From positions 3,844,001 through 3,908,000 of the forward strand of contig OZ241896.1 in the NCBI GenBank assembly GCA_965203565.1: a DNA stretch of 64,000 nucleotides, given 5' to 3'. Below the pieces are notes generated by a model. It was not told the DNA's origin, ran no database searches, and was given only the letters and a program-made list of their open reading frames with translations. Source of the stretch: JAAXGX01 sp965203565 (GTDB taxonomy: Bacteria > Acidobacteriota > Vicinamibacteria > Vicinamibacterales > UBA8438). This document shows positions 44,788 to 52,546 of this stretch, piece after piece; within the stretch, counting starts at the first letter, position 1, and each line of letters opens with the position of its first letter. Made by a program: the position numbers and the translations under genes.

Positions 44788-45662
44788 TCCCGGCGCTTCC
44801 GCTTGGCGCAGCGCCGCGCAGCGTGTATAAGTGGCGGGTGCGCTGGCCCGTCCGCCTCGTCGCCGCGCTGATCTTGGTTGGAAGCGCGCTGTCGGTCTCC
44901 CACGCGCAGTGGGGCTTCATGGAAGGCAACTTTCCTCCGCGCTTCCCCCCGCCGAGCCTGCCCGACCGCGACTTCGCCTTCTGCAAGGTGATGTACAACA
45001 GCGTCCGGTACGAGCAGCTCGGCATGGGGTGGGCGACCGACTATCCGTACGCCGGGATCAACCTCATGATCCGGTTCTCCGATCTGACCACCGGACGCGT
45101 GAGCCTCGACGGCGGCGGGGAGCCGAACCACTGGGTCGTCCGGTTCATGGACGACGCCCTGTTCAACTGCCCGTTCACCATGGCCTCCGACGTCGGCACG
45201 ATCGGGTTCACCAACCAGGAAGCGGCCCGGTTGCGGGAATACCTGCTGAAGGGCGGGTTCCTGTGGGTCGACGACTTCTGGGGCTCCCGTGCGTGGCGTC
45301 ACTGGGAGCGCGAGATCGCGCGCGTGCTCCCGCCGTCGCAGTACCCGATCCGGGACGTGCCGATCGGCCATCCGGTGTTCCGCACGCAGTTGCACGTGGC
45401 CAAGGTGCCGCAGATCACGGCGATCCAGTTCTGGTACGGCGTCGGCGGCCGGACGACCTCCGAGCGCGGCTACGACAGCCGGGAGCCGCACTTCCGGGCG
45501 ATAGCCGACGAGCGCGGCCGATTTCTCGTCGTGATGTCCCACAACACGGACGTCGCCGACGCCTGGGAGCGCGAAGCCGAAGACCCGAGGTTCTTCGAGC
45601 GGTTCGCCCCCGACGGTTACGGGCTGGGCATCAACGTGCTGCTGTACGCCATGATGCATTGA
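44784..45662 (+). CDS. Secreted DUF4159 protein
   Basis: ATG 44784 overlaps the protease stop (ATGA). The 292-residue product has a signal peptide (VRLVAALILVGSALSVSHAQ). It carries the DUF4159 features: DYPYAGINLMIRFSDLTT, FTNQEAARLREYLLKGGFLW, VDDFWGSRAWRHWEREIARV and a C-terminal SHNTDVADAWEREA. DUF4159 is frequent in Acidobacteriota and planctomycetes, with a fold thought to resemble glutamine-amidotransferase-like domains; the activity is unknown. Confidence 0.85.
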   Translation: MIPALPLGAAPRSVYKWRVRWPVRLVAALILVGSALSVSHAQWGFMEGNFPPRFPPPSLPDRDFAFCKVMYNSVRYEQLGMGWATDYPYAGINLMIRFSDLTTGRVSLDGGGEPNHWVVRFMDDALFNCPFTMASDVGTIGFTNQEAARLREYLLKGGFLWVDDFWGSRAWRHWEREIARVLPPSQYPIRDVPIGHPVFRTQLHVAKVPQITAIQFWYGVGGRTTSERGYDSREPHFRAIADERGRFLVVMSHNTDVADAWEREAEDPRFFERFAPDGYGLGINVLLYAMMH

Positions 45663-45673
45663 CCGGGGCGGTC

Positions 45674-45943
45674 ATGAAGACGGTTCTGAACAAGACCCGC
45701 CGGCCGCTGAGGATTGCGCTCTCCCGCGGGCGCGTGCTGCGGATCGGCCCGCTCCGGGAAGGGCAGATCGCCGCCCGGGACGCCGATCGGGACGCCGTGA
45801 AGCGCCGCATCGCGGACGGCGAGATCGAGATCTTCGACGACGCGTCGCGCGCCGGCGCGTCGGCCGCGTCCGCGCCGGGGAGCCGCGCGCGCGTCGAGGG
45901 GCCGCACGCGCGGTTCTCGGCGGCGAAGCGCGGCGACCGGTGA
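45674..45943 (+). CDS. Small conserved protein of unknown function
   Basis: ATG 45674, 89 residues, 11 bp after the DUF4159 gene. The first 58 residues (MKTVLNKTRRPLRIALSRGR, VLRIGPLREGQIAARDAD, VKRRIADGEIEIFDD) look like a compact beta-rich domain seen in other acidobacterial small proteins. The tail is a low-complexity Ala/Ser/Arg stretch. No membrane segment. Confidence 0.55.
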   Translation: MKTVLNKTRRPLRIALSRGRVLRIGPLREGQIAARDADRDAVKRRIADGEIEIFDDASRAGASAASAPGSRARVEGPHARFSAAKRGDR

Positions 45944-45983
45944 CGGGCCGCCGGCGATTCGGACGGCGCGCGAGACGGACGAG

Positions 45984-46229
45984 ATGCCGATCTACGAGTA
46001 CAAGTGCCGGGGTTGCGGCCACGCGTTCGAGCGCCTCGTGCTCGGCGCCGATCCGGGCGCCTGCCCGGCCTGCGCGGGGCGCGCGCTCGAACGGCAGTGG
46101 TCGCTGTTCGCCGTCGACTCGGAAGGGACGCGGCGGTCGCACCTGAAGACCGCGCGCGCCGCGGCGCGGAAAGTGCAGCGCGACAAGGCTCACGCCGAGC
46201 ACGAAGCGATCCACCACCATCACCACTGA
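45984..46229 (+). CDS. FmdB-family zinc-ribbon protein
   Basis: The 81-residue product begins MPIYEYKCRGCGHAFERLV and has two CxxC knuckles (CRGC and CPAC) typical of the FmdB regulatory/zinc-ribbon family. The C-terminus ends in a natural His-rich tail (HEAIHHHHH) that could bind metal. A GC-rich hairpin follows. Confidence 0.85.
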   Translation: MPIYEYKCRGCGHAFERLVLGADPGACPACAGRALERQWSLFAVDSEGTRRSHLKTARAAARKVQRDKAHAEHEAIHHHHH

Positions 46230-46280
46230 CGCGGGGCGCCGGGACCTCGGCGGCCGGAGGCGATGGAGGCTGTGAACGAG

Positions 46281-46316
46281 CGCGGCCGGGCAGGGCGAAC
46301 GCCCCGCCCGGCCGCG
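46281..46316. terminator. GC-rich hairpin between convergent genes
   Basis: CGCGGCCGGGC and GCCCGGCCGCG form a long stem around GGGCGAACGCCCC. It separates the plus-strand FmdB gene from the minus-strand SnoaL-like gene and probably ends transcription from both sides, although no T-run is visible. Confidence 0.6.
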
Positions 46317-46328
46317 CATCCGGGCGGC

Positions 46329-46838
46329 CTACTGGTTTTCCAGCCGCCAGTCCCACCCCCGCTCCGAGCCGCGCGTCGCGATGCGCCAGCCGTCCGGGGT
46401 CCGCTTGAAGGTGTCGAAGTAGTAGCCGGAGAAGACCATCCGGGGCTCTCGCTGGCTGACGTCGAGCACGATCCAGTAGGTGCGCCCCCTGGCGCCGCCG
46501 TCCTCGGTCGGCGTGATCAGCATGCTGGTGTTGTTGTGCGTGATCGTCGTGCCCTCGCCGCCGGGCCGCTGCCGGAAGCGGCGCCGGATCTCCTCCTTCC
46601 CGTCGAACACTTCGCCGCCGCCGGTCGTGAACACCGCGTCGTCGGCCCACGCCGACAGGTACAGCTCCTCGTCCTGGAAATCGAGCCCCTGGTTGTACCG
46701 GGTGTAGAGCTGCTCGATCTCGGCGATGTCCGCCCCGGTCAGCGCCGGCTGCCCGCCCCGGCTCTGGGCGTAGCTCCACCCGGCCGCCGCCAGCACGCCG
46801 ACGAGTCCCGCCGCCATCCATCCCTGAAACTTCCGCAT
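46329..46838 (-). CDS. Secreted SnoaL/NTF2-like protein
   Basis: ATG 46838 has GGAGGT upstream. The 169-residue product has a signal peptide (GWMAAGLVGVLAAAGWSYAQ). The SnoaL-like cone fold is evident: ADIAEIEQLYTRYNQGLDFQ, SAWADDAVFTTGGGEVFDGK, GKEEIRRRF and TPDGWRIATRGSERGWDW. These proteins are small ligand-binding or isomerase/hydrolase domains; the activity here is unknown. Confidence 0.8.
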   Translation of the reverse strand: MRKFQGWMAAGLVGVLAAAGWSYAQSRGGQPALTGADIAEIEQLYTRYNQGLDFQDEELYLSAWADDAVFTTGGGEVFDGKEEIRRRFRQRPGGEGTTITHNNTSMLITPTEDGGARGRTYWIVLDVSQREPRMVFSGYYFDTFKRTPDGWRIATRGSERGWDWRLENQ

Positions 46839-47086
46839 GGCCGCACCTCCAACTGGAAAACGGGTTGACGTCCACCGTATTGTAAGGATTCCGCTCGCCG
46901 GCGGCTGCGGGCGGCGGCGTTCCCCCATCGCGACCTGCGCCGGGCGGGCGGCCGAGCCTGCTGCGCGCGGCCCGTGGTCCGGCGTTGGCGCAGCAGGCGG
47001 TGCGTGTCGAGCCTCACGAGCATCGCTCGGATGATCCGCGACACGGCCCCCCTTCAGGCTCACTTGTCGTTGGAAGAGACTGCGGG

Positions 47087-47116
47087 TTGACACGTTGCAC
47101 CGATTTTCGATATCGT
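47087..47116 (+). promoter_or_regulatory. Candidate sigma-70 promoter
   Basis: TTGACA (47087-47092) and TATCGT (47111-47116) are spaced by 18 bp in an AT-richer patch upstream of the secreted protein at 47268. The rest of the 430-bp gap (46839-47267) contains no recognisable gene. Confidence 0.45.
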
Positions 47117-47218
47117 TCCTGCCGTCTCTCACGCCGCAACGGGGCAGGATAATCTCGACTGCGGGCTGTGCGAGGGACGCCGAGTTGCCGATAATGCACA
47201 TGTCGGCCCCGCTTCTCC

Positions 47219-47232
47219 GGGGGGGGGGGGGG
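47219..47232 (+). promoter_or_regulatory. G14 homopolymer in the 5' leader of the secreted protein gene
   Basis: Fourteen consecutive G lie 35 bp before the preferred ATG (47268) and 5 bp before an alternative GTG start region at 47238. Length variation could alter promoter spacing or the mRNA leader. It is the second long G tract in the window. Confidence 0.45.
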
Positions 47233-47267
47233 AGGCAGTGGTGATGGCGCTCCATTGGGGGGTTGTG

Positions 47268-47825
47268 ATGAACCGAGTATCTCATTGTGCAAGAGTGGCG
47301 CTCCCGACCGCTGCAGCCATGACCATCCTGCTGTCGGCGGGCGCCGCCTCCGCGGCATCGGCGATATCTCTCAGTGCGCTGCTGCAGGAAGGGACGTCGA
47401 CTTCCACGCCGCCCCTGCCGCCGCCCACGGTGCAGGCTCGCATCGAGCGCAAGGTGCGCGAGACGACCGGCGGAAGGCCGGTGCTGATGCCGAGCGACCC
47501 GCCGGTCGTGGTGGAGGTGGACGAGATCTTCGTTTTCCCGCCTGACGTCGAAGAAGAAGAAGCCACCTATACGGTGACTTCGAGCAATCCGATGGTCGCC
47601 GTCGCCGAATACCGCAACCCGGTGGTGGTTACGCCGGTAGGACCGGGCACGGCCGTGATCACGGTCACGTCGCAGCTCGGGAACAACCCCCCCGTGTCGT
47701 CCAGCTTCACGGTCACTGTCGCAGCCGATCCGACTCCGGTGCCCGCCATCCCGCTCGTCGGACAGGGGCTGCTGGCGGCGTTCCTGCTCGGTCTCGGCGC
47801 GTGGCTTCGGTACCGGCGCCGGTAA
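47268..47825 (+). CDS. Secreted Ig-like protein with exosortase-type C-terminal anchor
   Basis: ATG 47268 has GGGGGG at good spacing. The 185-residue protein has a signal peptide (LPTAAAMTILLSAGAASAAS). A Big-2/Ig-like domain follows (ATYTVTSSNPMVAVAEYRNP, VVVTPVGPGTAVITVTS). The C-terminus is a tripartite sorting-like tail: PVPAIPLVGQG, a hydrophobic helix (LLAAFLLGLGAWL) and RYRRR. That layout resembles IPTL/PEP-CTERM-type signals. A double exosortase is encoded 1.3 kb downstream and is the likely processing enzyme; the pairing is inference. Confidence 0.7.
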   Translation: MNRVSHCARVALPTAAAMTILLSAGAASAASAISLSALLQEGTSTSTPPLPPPTVQARIERKVRETTGGRPVLMPSDPPVVVEVDEIFVFPPDVEEEEATYTVTSSNPMVAVAEYRNPVVVTPVGPGTAVITVTSQLGNNPPVSSSFTVTVAADPTPVPAIPLVGQGLLAAFLLGLGAWLRYRRR

Positions 47826-47918
47826 CGGCCCGGCGGTTTCCGGACCGACTTTCCTGCATCTGCGTGTCCCCTCCTCCCCCGGCCGTCGGAGGAGGAGGGG
47901 GCATCCCGGCCGCGAGCA

Positions 47919-48302
47919 GTGCTTGCACACCACTTCATCGGCTCCGGCGGCTTCTCCGACCGGCTTCGGGGCGTTGCTGAAGCGCGATCACGGTTGTTGG
48001 CGGCAGTGACCGACCGCGTGCGCGCCGCCGGCCTGCAGGTCGTGGCGCAGCAGGCGGTCCCGTTTCCGGACGGCGGCGCCACGCTGGTCTGGGTGCTGGC
48101 CGAGTCCCATCTGGTGCTTCACCTCTGGCCCGAACACGATCGGGCGACCGTCGATCTGCACGTCTGCGACTACCGCGACTCGAACGCCGTACGGGCGCAG
48201 CGGCTGCGCGACGCGCTCGACGACTTCTGCTTCGCGCCCGGTTCGTCGGCATGGCGCGAGCTGGCGGTCGACGAGGTCCGGCCGGCCGGAGCCGACGCGT
48301 AG
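47919..48302 (+). CDS. SpeD-like S-adenosylmethionine decarboxylase family protein
   Basis: Starts at GTG 47919; 127 residues. The AESHLVLHLWPEHDRATVDL block matches bacterial AdoMet decarboxylases, where cleavage before the Ser of ESH (S63) creates the pyruvoyl cofactor, and HVCDY follows where the family has its Cys. The N-terminal LAHHFIGSGGFSDRL is family-like. It could make decarboxylated SAM for polyamines. Sitting beside a SAM methyltransferase and exosortase genes, it may instead have a specialised role. Confidence 0.75.
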   Translation: MLAHHFIGSGGFSDRLRGVAEARSRLLAAVTDRVRAAGLQVVAQQAVPFPDGGATLVWVLAESHLVLHLWPEHDRATVDLHVCDYRDSNAVRAQRLRDALDDFCFAPGSSAWRELAVDEVRPAGADA

Positions 48303-48317
48303 CGTGGCGGGCCGCAG

Positions 48318-49127
48318 GTGGCCGACGACGCCGAGCAGCGCTACCGCGGCTTCTGGGCCGAAGTAGGCGCCACCTTTCCCGATCTCGGCGGCGCGCGCTC
48401 GACGACGCAGTACCGCGAGGACGAGCGATGGCTGCTGCGGAGTTCGCTGCCGGATCTCGCCGGCTGCCGCATCCTCAAGACCGACCTGTGGGACGAAGCG
48501 AAGAACACCCGCATCCTCCGCTGGGCGGCGGGCGAAGGGGCGCGCGCGTTCGGGGTCGACATCTCGCCGGCGATCGTCGCCGCTGCGGGACGCGGCTTCG
48601 CGGCGGCGGGGTTGCGGCTGCACGGCGTCCGCGGCGACGTCCGGGCGCTGCCGTTCCGGACCGGCAGCTTTGACGCGGTCTATTCGATGGGGACGGTCGA
48701 GCACTTCGACGACACGGAAGGCGCCCTCCGCGAGATCTTCCGCGTGCTGCGTCCCGGGGGACGGGCGATCGTCGGCGTGCCGAACCGGCGCGACCCGTTC
48801 CTGCGCCCGCTGCTGGTGGCGGCGCTGCACCGCCTCGGCCTCTACGGATACGGGTTCGAGAAGTCGTACTCGCGGTCCGTCTTCCGCCGGATGCTGGAGC
48901 GGGCGGGCTTCCGGGTGACCACCGAAACTGGTATCCTGTTCATTCCGGGCTGGTTACGCATGCTCGACCTCGCCTGCCACACGTGGCTCCGCCCGCTCGC
49001 GCGGGTGACGGGCGCCCTGTGCGCCCCGTTCGACAGGGCCTGCCGCCGCTGGCCGCGCCTCCGCCGGCACGGCTACCTGCTCGCCACGGTGGCGGTGCGT
49101 CCGGACGAACCGGGAGCGGATTCGTGA
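48318..49127 (+). CDS. Class I SAM-dependent methyltransferase
   Basis: GTG 48318, 269 residues. SAM-binding features are GARAFGVDISPAIVAAAGRG, LHGVRGDVRALPFRTGSF, SMGTVEHFDDTEGALREI and VLRPGGRAIVGVPNRRDP. It is the ubiquinone/biosynthetic type with a DVRALPF motif preceding the catalytic loop. The stop overlaps the GTG start of the exosortase gene, so the two are translationally coupled. The substrate could be a lipid, glycan or exported protein. Confidence 0.82.
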   Translation: MADDAEQRYRGFWAEVGATFPDLGGARSTTQYREDERWLLRSSLPDLAGCRILKTDLWDEAKNTRILRWAAGEGARAFGVDISPAIVAAAGRGFAAAGLRLHGVRGDVRALPFRTGSFDAVYSMGTVEHFDDTEGALREIFRVLRPGGRAIVGVPNRRDPFLRPLLVAALHRLGLYGYGFEKSYSRSVFRRMLERAGFRVTTETGILFIPGWLRMLDLACHTWLRPLARVTGALCAPFDRACRRWPRLRRHGYLLATVAVRPDEPGADS

Positions 49128-50530
49128 CCGCTGCGGCCGGTGCGCCCGGAGCGGTCCGGTTCATGCTGACCGTCGGGGCGTGGTTCGTCGGGTTGTTCGG
49201 CCTGATGCGGATCGAGTGGGTGGAGCGGACGCTGCTGACGCCGTTCGCGCAGCTCCAGCAGCAGGTGGCGGATCGGCTCACCGGCGCCCCGTCCGGACTG
49301 GTCTACGCCGACGCGAGCTGCAGCGGGGGCGATCCGATGGCGCTCTGCGTGGGAGCGATCATGGCGTTCCCCGCCGCGCGGGCCGCGCGGCTGCGGGGCG
49401 CGGCGCTCGGGCTGGCGGCGATCACCGGACTGAACGTCGTCCGGCTCGGCTCCCTCTCGCTGGCGGCGGCCGATCCGGCGGCGCTCGATCTGCTGCACGT
49501 CTACGTCTGGCCCGGCCTCCTGATCCTCGCCTCGGTCGCCTACGTCTACGGATGGATGCGCCGGCAGGGGCGCGACGGCGGGAACGCCGGGCGGGCCGCG
49601 GCGCCCGGCGGCGCGGCGCGGCGGTTCCTGCTGCTGGCGGCGGCCCTGGTAGCGGCCTACTTCGCCGCGGCGCCGATCTTCTACGACAGCCCGGCGGTGA
49701 ACCGGATCGCCGGCCGGATCGCCGCGGCCGGCGGGGCGATCCTGACGGCGTCCGGCACGGCGGCGACCGTTTTCGGGCCGGTGATCCGGACCGCGCACGG
49801 CAGCTTCGTCGTCACGCAGGAGTGCGTCTTCACGCCGCTCATCCCGCTCTATCTGGCGGGCGTGCTGGCGGCGCCGTTCACCTGGCCGCGCCGCCTGATC
49901 GCGTTGGCGGCGACGCCCGCCGTCTTCTTCGCGCTCGGCGTCTCGCGGCTGCTGGTGCTGGCGGTCCCGGCCGCCGTCGTCGGGTCCCACGCGACGGCGA
50001 TCCACGCCTTCTCGCAGATGCTCGTGGCCGGGATTCTGGTGACGGCGGCGGCCGTCCGGACGGCCGCGGGCCTGCGCCGCGGCGCGGCGCGGGCCTGCGC
50101 CGCGATCGGGATCGGACTGGCCGCGGGCCTCGCCGCGGCCCCGGTGCTGGGCGGCGCGCTGGCGGCGGCGGCGGCCGGCATCCAGGCGTTCGCCGGGCAC
50201 GCCGGCCACACGTTCGCCGACGGCCAGGGAGCGGCGGCGCTGCTGCCGGCGTTCCAGGTCGGCCTGTTCGCCGCGCTCTGGGCCGCCGCAGGGCGGATGA
50301 TCCCGCGGCGACGGGCGGCGATCGGACTGGCCGGACTGGCCGTCGCGCAGGCGGCGCTCGGCGCGGCGGTCGGAGAGCTCGCCTGGCACAACGCCTTCAA
50401 TCCTCACGTCGGCCTGATCCGGGCCTGGGCGATCGCGCTGCCGGTCGCGCTGCTGTGGGCGCTCGGGCGTCCCGTTTCGCAACCCGCCGCCGCGCCGGCC
50501 CGGGCGCGCCCGCTGCCCCAGCCCGGCTAG
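49124..50530 (+). CDS. Double-domain exosortase/archaeosortase-family protein
   Basis: GTG 49124, 468 residues, more than ten membrane helices. Two complete Cys-Arg-His sets are visible. First: C66 in ADASCSGGD, R107 in GLNVVRLGS and H125 in LLHVYVWP. Second: C234 in VTQECVFTP, R275 in LGVSRLLVL and H294 in TAIHAFSQ. C-to-R spacing is 41 in both sets. A further membrane region (about 325-450) follows. Exosortases cleave and transfer PEP-CTERM-like anchors in the membrane. A tandem fusion is unusual. Likely substrate: 47268-47825. Confidence 0.72.
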   Translation: MTAAAGAPGAVRFMLTVGAWFVGLFGLMRIEWVERTLLTPFAQLQQQVADRLTGAPSGLVYADASCSGGDPMALCVGAIMAFPAARAARLRGAALGLAAITGLNVVRLGSLSLAAADPAALDLLHVYVWPGLLILASVAYVYGWMRRQGRDGGNAGRAAAPGGAARRFLLLAAALVAAYFAAAPIFYDSPAVNRIAGRIAAAGGAILTASGTAATVFGPVIRTAHGSFVVTQECVFTPLIPLYLAGVLAAPFTWPRRLIALAATPAVFFALGVSRLLVLAVPAAVVGSHATAIHAFSQMLVAGILVTAAAVRTAAGLRRGAARACAAIGIGLAAGLAAAPVLGGALAAAAAGIQAFAGHAGHTFADGQGAAALLPAFQVGLFAALWAAAGRMIPRRRAAIGLAGLAVAQAALGAAVGELAWHNAFNPHVGLIRAWAIALPVALLWALGRPVSQPAAAPARARPLPQPG

Positions 50531-50539
50531 CCGGACGCC

Positions 50540-52546
50540 ATGCACGCCGTGCTGCCGCAAGCCGCCGGCCGGCGCGCCGCCGCCGCCTGCATGCTCGCCG
50601 TTGCGGCCAGCGCCGCACTGGCGGCGTGGTGGCAGGCGACGGGCCGCATCCGCGCGACCGGCGACGAGCCGCACTACCTGATCATCGCCGCGAGCGTGCT
50701 GCGCGACGGCGACCTCGATCTCCGCAACAACTACGAGCACGACGCCGAGACCGGCGAGATCTACGGCGTCATGCGTCCCCACGTCTGGCGAACCGACGCC
50801 GGCTGGCGGTCGTTCCACACACCCGGCCTGGGGTTGCTGCTCGCCGCGCCGTTCGGGCTCGGGGGTGTCTTCGGCGCGCGGGCGGCGCTCTGCCTGCTCG
50901 TCGGGGCCGGGCTCGGGTGGACGGTCTGGCGCTGGCTGGCCGCCCGGCTGCCGCCCGGCGACGCGGCGATAGCCACCGCCGGCCTGCTCGGCTGCCCGCC
51001 GGTGCTGTTCGGCGCCTCGCGCCTCTATCCGGATCTGCCGGGCGGCGTCGTGGCGGCCGCGATGCTGGTCTGGCTGCTGGCGGACCGGCGGCGGACGCGC
51101 GCCGGCTGGACCGGGTTCTGGCTCGGCGCAGCCGCTCTCTGCTGGCTGCACGTCAAGTTCGTAATCCCGGCGGCGGTGCTGGCGGTCTGGGCGGTCTGGC
51201 GGCTCCGGCCGGGCCGCCGCCTGCTGGCGGCCGCGGCGGCGCTGCTCGGCGCGGCCGGCGGCGCACTGGCGTGGCTGCAGGTCACCACGGCCGGACGGCT
51301 CCTCGGCGCCCGGCAGATCGCCGAGCTCTCCAGCGGCCTCGGGCAGGCGGCGGAGGCGCTGGCGGGACTCCACCTCGATCAGGCGCAGGGGATGTTCTTC
51401 CAGCAGCCGCTGCTGCTGCCCGGTCTCGCCGCGCTCGGCTGGATGGTTCGCCGGCGTCATCCGCTGACGCTCCCCTGGCTGCTGCTTTATCTGTCGCTCA
51501 TCCTCCCGAACGCGCTGAACGGCTCGCGCTACGGCAGCGAGGACCCCGGCGGGGCGCCGGCCGGCCGGTTCGCCTGGTCCGCCATGTGGCTCTGGATCGT
51601 CCCGCTGGGGATCTGGATCGAAGCCGAAGGCGCGGCGGCCGCGCGCCGGGTGCGTCCGCTGGCGGCGGCGGCGGCGGCGTACCAGGCGGCGCTGGCGGTC
51701 CGCTGGCTGCCGTCGCCGACGGCGCTGCAACCGCTGGTCTCCGACTTGGTGTGGGAGCGCCACTCGCTTTTTCCCGTCGCCGCCCGCTACGCGTTGCCCA
51801 GCTTCTACTTCGGGGAGCCGGCGGTCTGGCTGACGTATCTCCCGAACGTCGTCTGGCTGGCGGCGGCGGCGCTGCTCGTTGCGACCGGGTGGACATGGCG
51901 CGCGGAGAAGGCGTGCGGCCGGCTGCGGGCGGTCTGGCTGACCGGCCTCGCGCTGGCGGCGCTGCTGCTGCCGGTGGCGCCGGCCGCCGACCGCCGGCGC
52001 GAGGAAGCGCTCGCCGGATCGGTGCTCGGCCGTCTGCCGCGCCGGTTCGAAGCGGAACGGATGGCGCCGGCCGCGTTCACTGCGCGCGCGGCGCGGCGCG
52101 ACCCGAGCGCCAGCGACGGCGCGGCGCGCGCCAGCTCGCCGGCGCCGCCGGACGGCGTCGTCGTCTTCGGGCCGTACGTCGCGCTCGAACCGGGGCGGTA
52201 CCGCGTCGAAACGGCGCTCCGCCTCCTGGAGCCGGCATCCGGGGGAGCGGCGGCCCGTTTCGACGTGGCGGCGTCACGAGGGCGGACGATCGTCGGGGCG
52301 ATGGACGTCCCGGCCGCCCGGCTGCGCCAGGACCGGTGGAGCCGGGCCGCGATCACGTTCGAGACTCCGGACGCGCTTGAAGACGTCGAGTTCCGGGTGC
52401 ACGCGAACCCGGCGGCGGCGATCCTGATCGACTACGTCGAACTGACGCCGGTGCTGCCGCGCCGGACGGTCACCGCGGCGACGGTCGCCACCGAGATCCG
52501 GGAACCCACCCGGAAACCGATCGAGAATCGGGAGGATTGGCCATGA
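50540..52546 (+). CDS. Multi-pass GT-C-like membrane protein with C-terminal beta-sandwich
   Basis: The 668-residue product has about ten membrane helices. The first periplasmic loop carries ATGDEPHYLIIAASVLRDGD, whose acidic D-E matches the catalytic loop position of GT39-type glycosyltransferases. Residues after about 500 lie outside the membrane and include a carbohydrate-binding-like sandwich (FGPYVALEPGRYRVETALRL, EFRVHANPAAAILIDYVELT). It probably transfers a sugar from a lipid carrier. Its stop overlaps the ATG of the next gene. Confidence 0.65.
   Translation: MHAVLPQAAGRRAAAACMLAVAASAALAAWWQATGRIRATGDEPHYLIIAASVLRDGDLDLRNNYEHDAETGEIYGVMRPHVWRTDAGWRSFHTPGLGLLLAAPFGLGGVFGARAALCLLVGAGLGWTVWRWLAARLPPGDAAIATAGLLGCPPVLFGASRLYPDLPGGVVAAAMLVWLLADRRRTRAGWTGFWLGAAALCWLHVKFVIPAAVLAVWAVWRLRPGRRLLAAAAALLGAAGGALAWLQVTTAGRLLGARQIAELSSGLGQAAEALAGLHLDQAQGMFFQQPLLLPGLAALGWMVRRRHPLTLPWLLLYLSLILPNALNGSRYGSEDPGGAPAGRFAWSAMWLWIVPLGIWIEAEGAAAARRVRPLAAAAAAYQAALAVRWLPSPTALQPLVSDLVWERHSLFPVAARYALPSFYFGEPAVWLTYLPNVVWLAAAALLVATGWTWRAEKACGRLRAVWLTGLALAALLLPVAPAADRRREEALAGSVLGRLPRRFEAERMAPAAFTARAARRDPSASDGAARASSPAPPDGVVVFGPYVALEPGRYRVETALRLLEPASGGAAARFDVAASRGRTIVGAMDVPAARLRQDRWSRAAITFETPDALEDVEFRVHANPAAAILIDYVELTPVLPRRTVTAATVATEIREPTRKPIENREDWP

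Noticed and set aside
46215..46229. HHHHH at the end of the FmdB protein looked like an artificial tag
   Set aside because: The codons are mixed CAC/CAT within natural flanking sequence and no vector sequence is present; it is a natural His-rich tail.
47041..47267. A riboswitch in the long leader before the secreted protein
   Set aside because: No known aptamer core could be recognised; only a promoter-like pair and the G14 tract are supportable.
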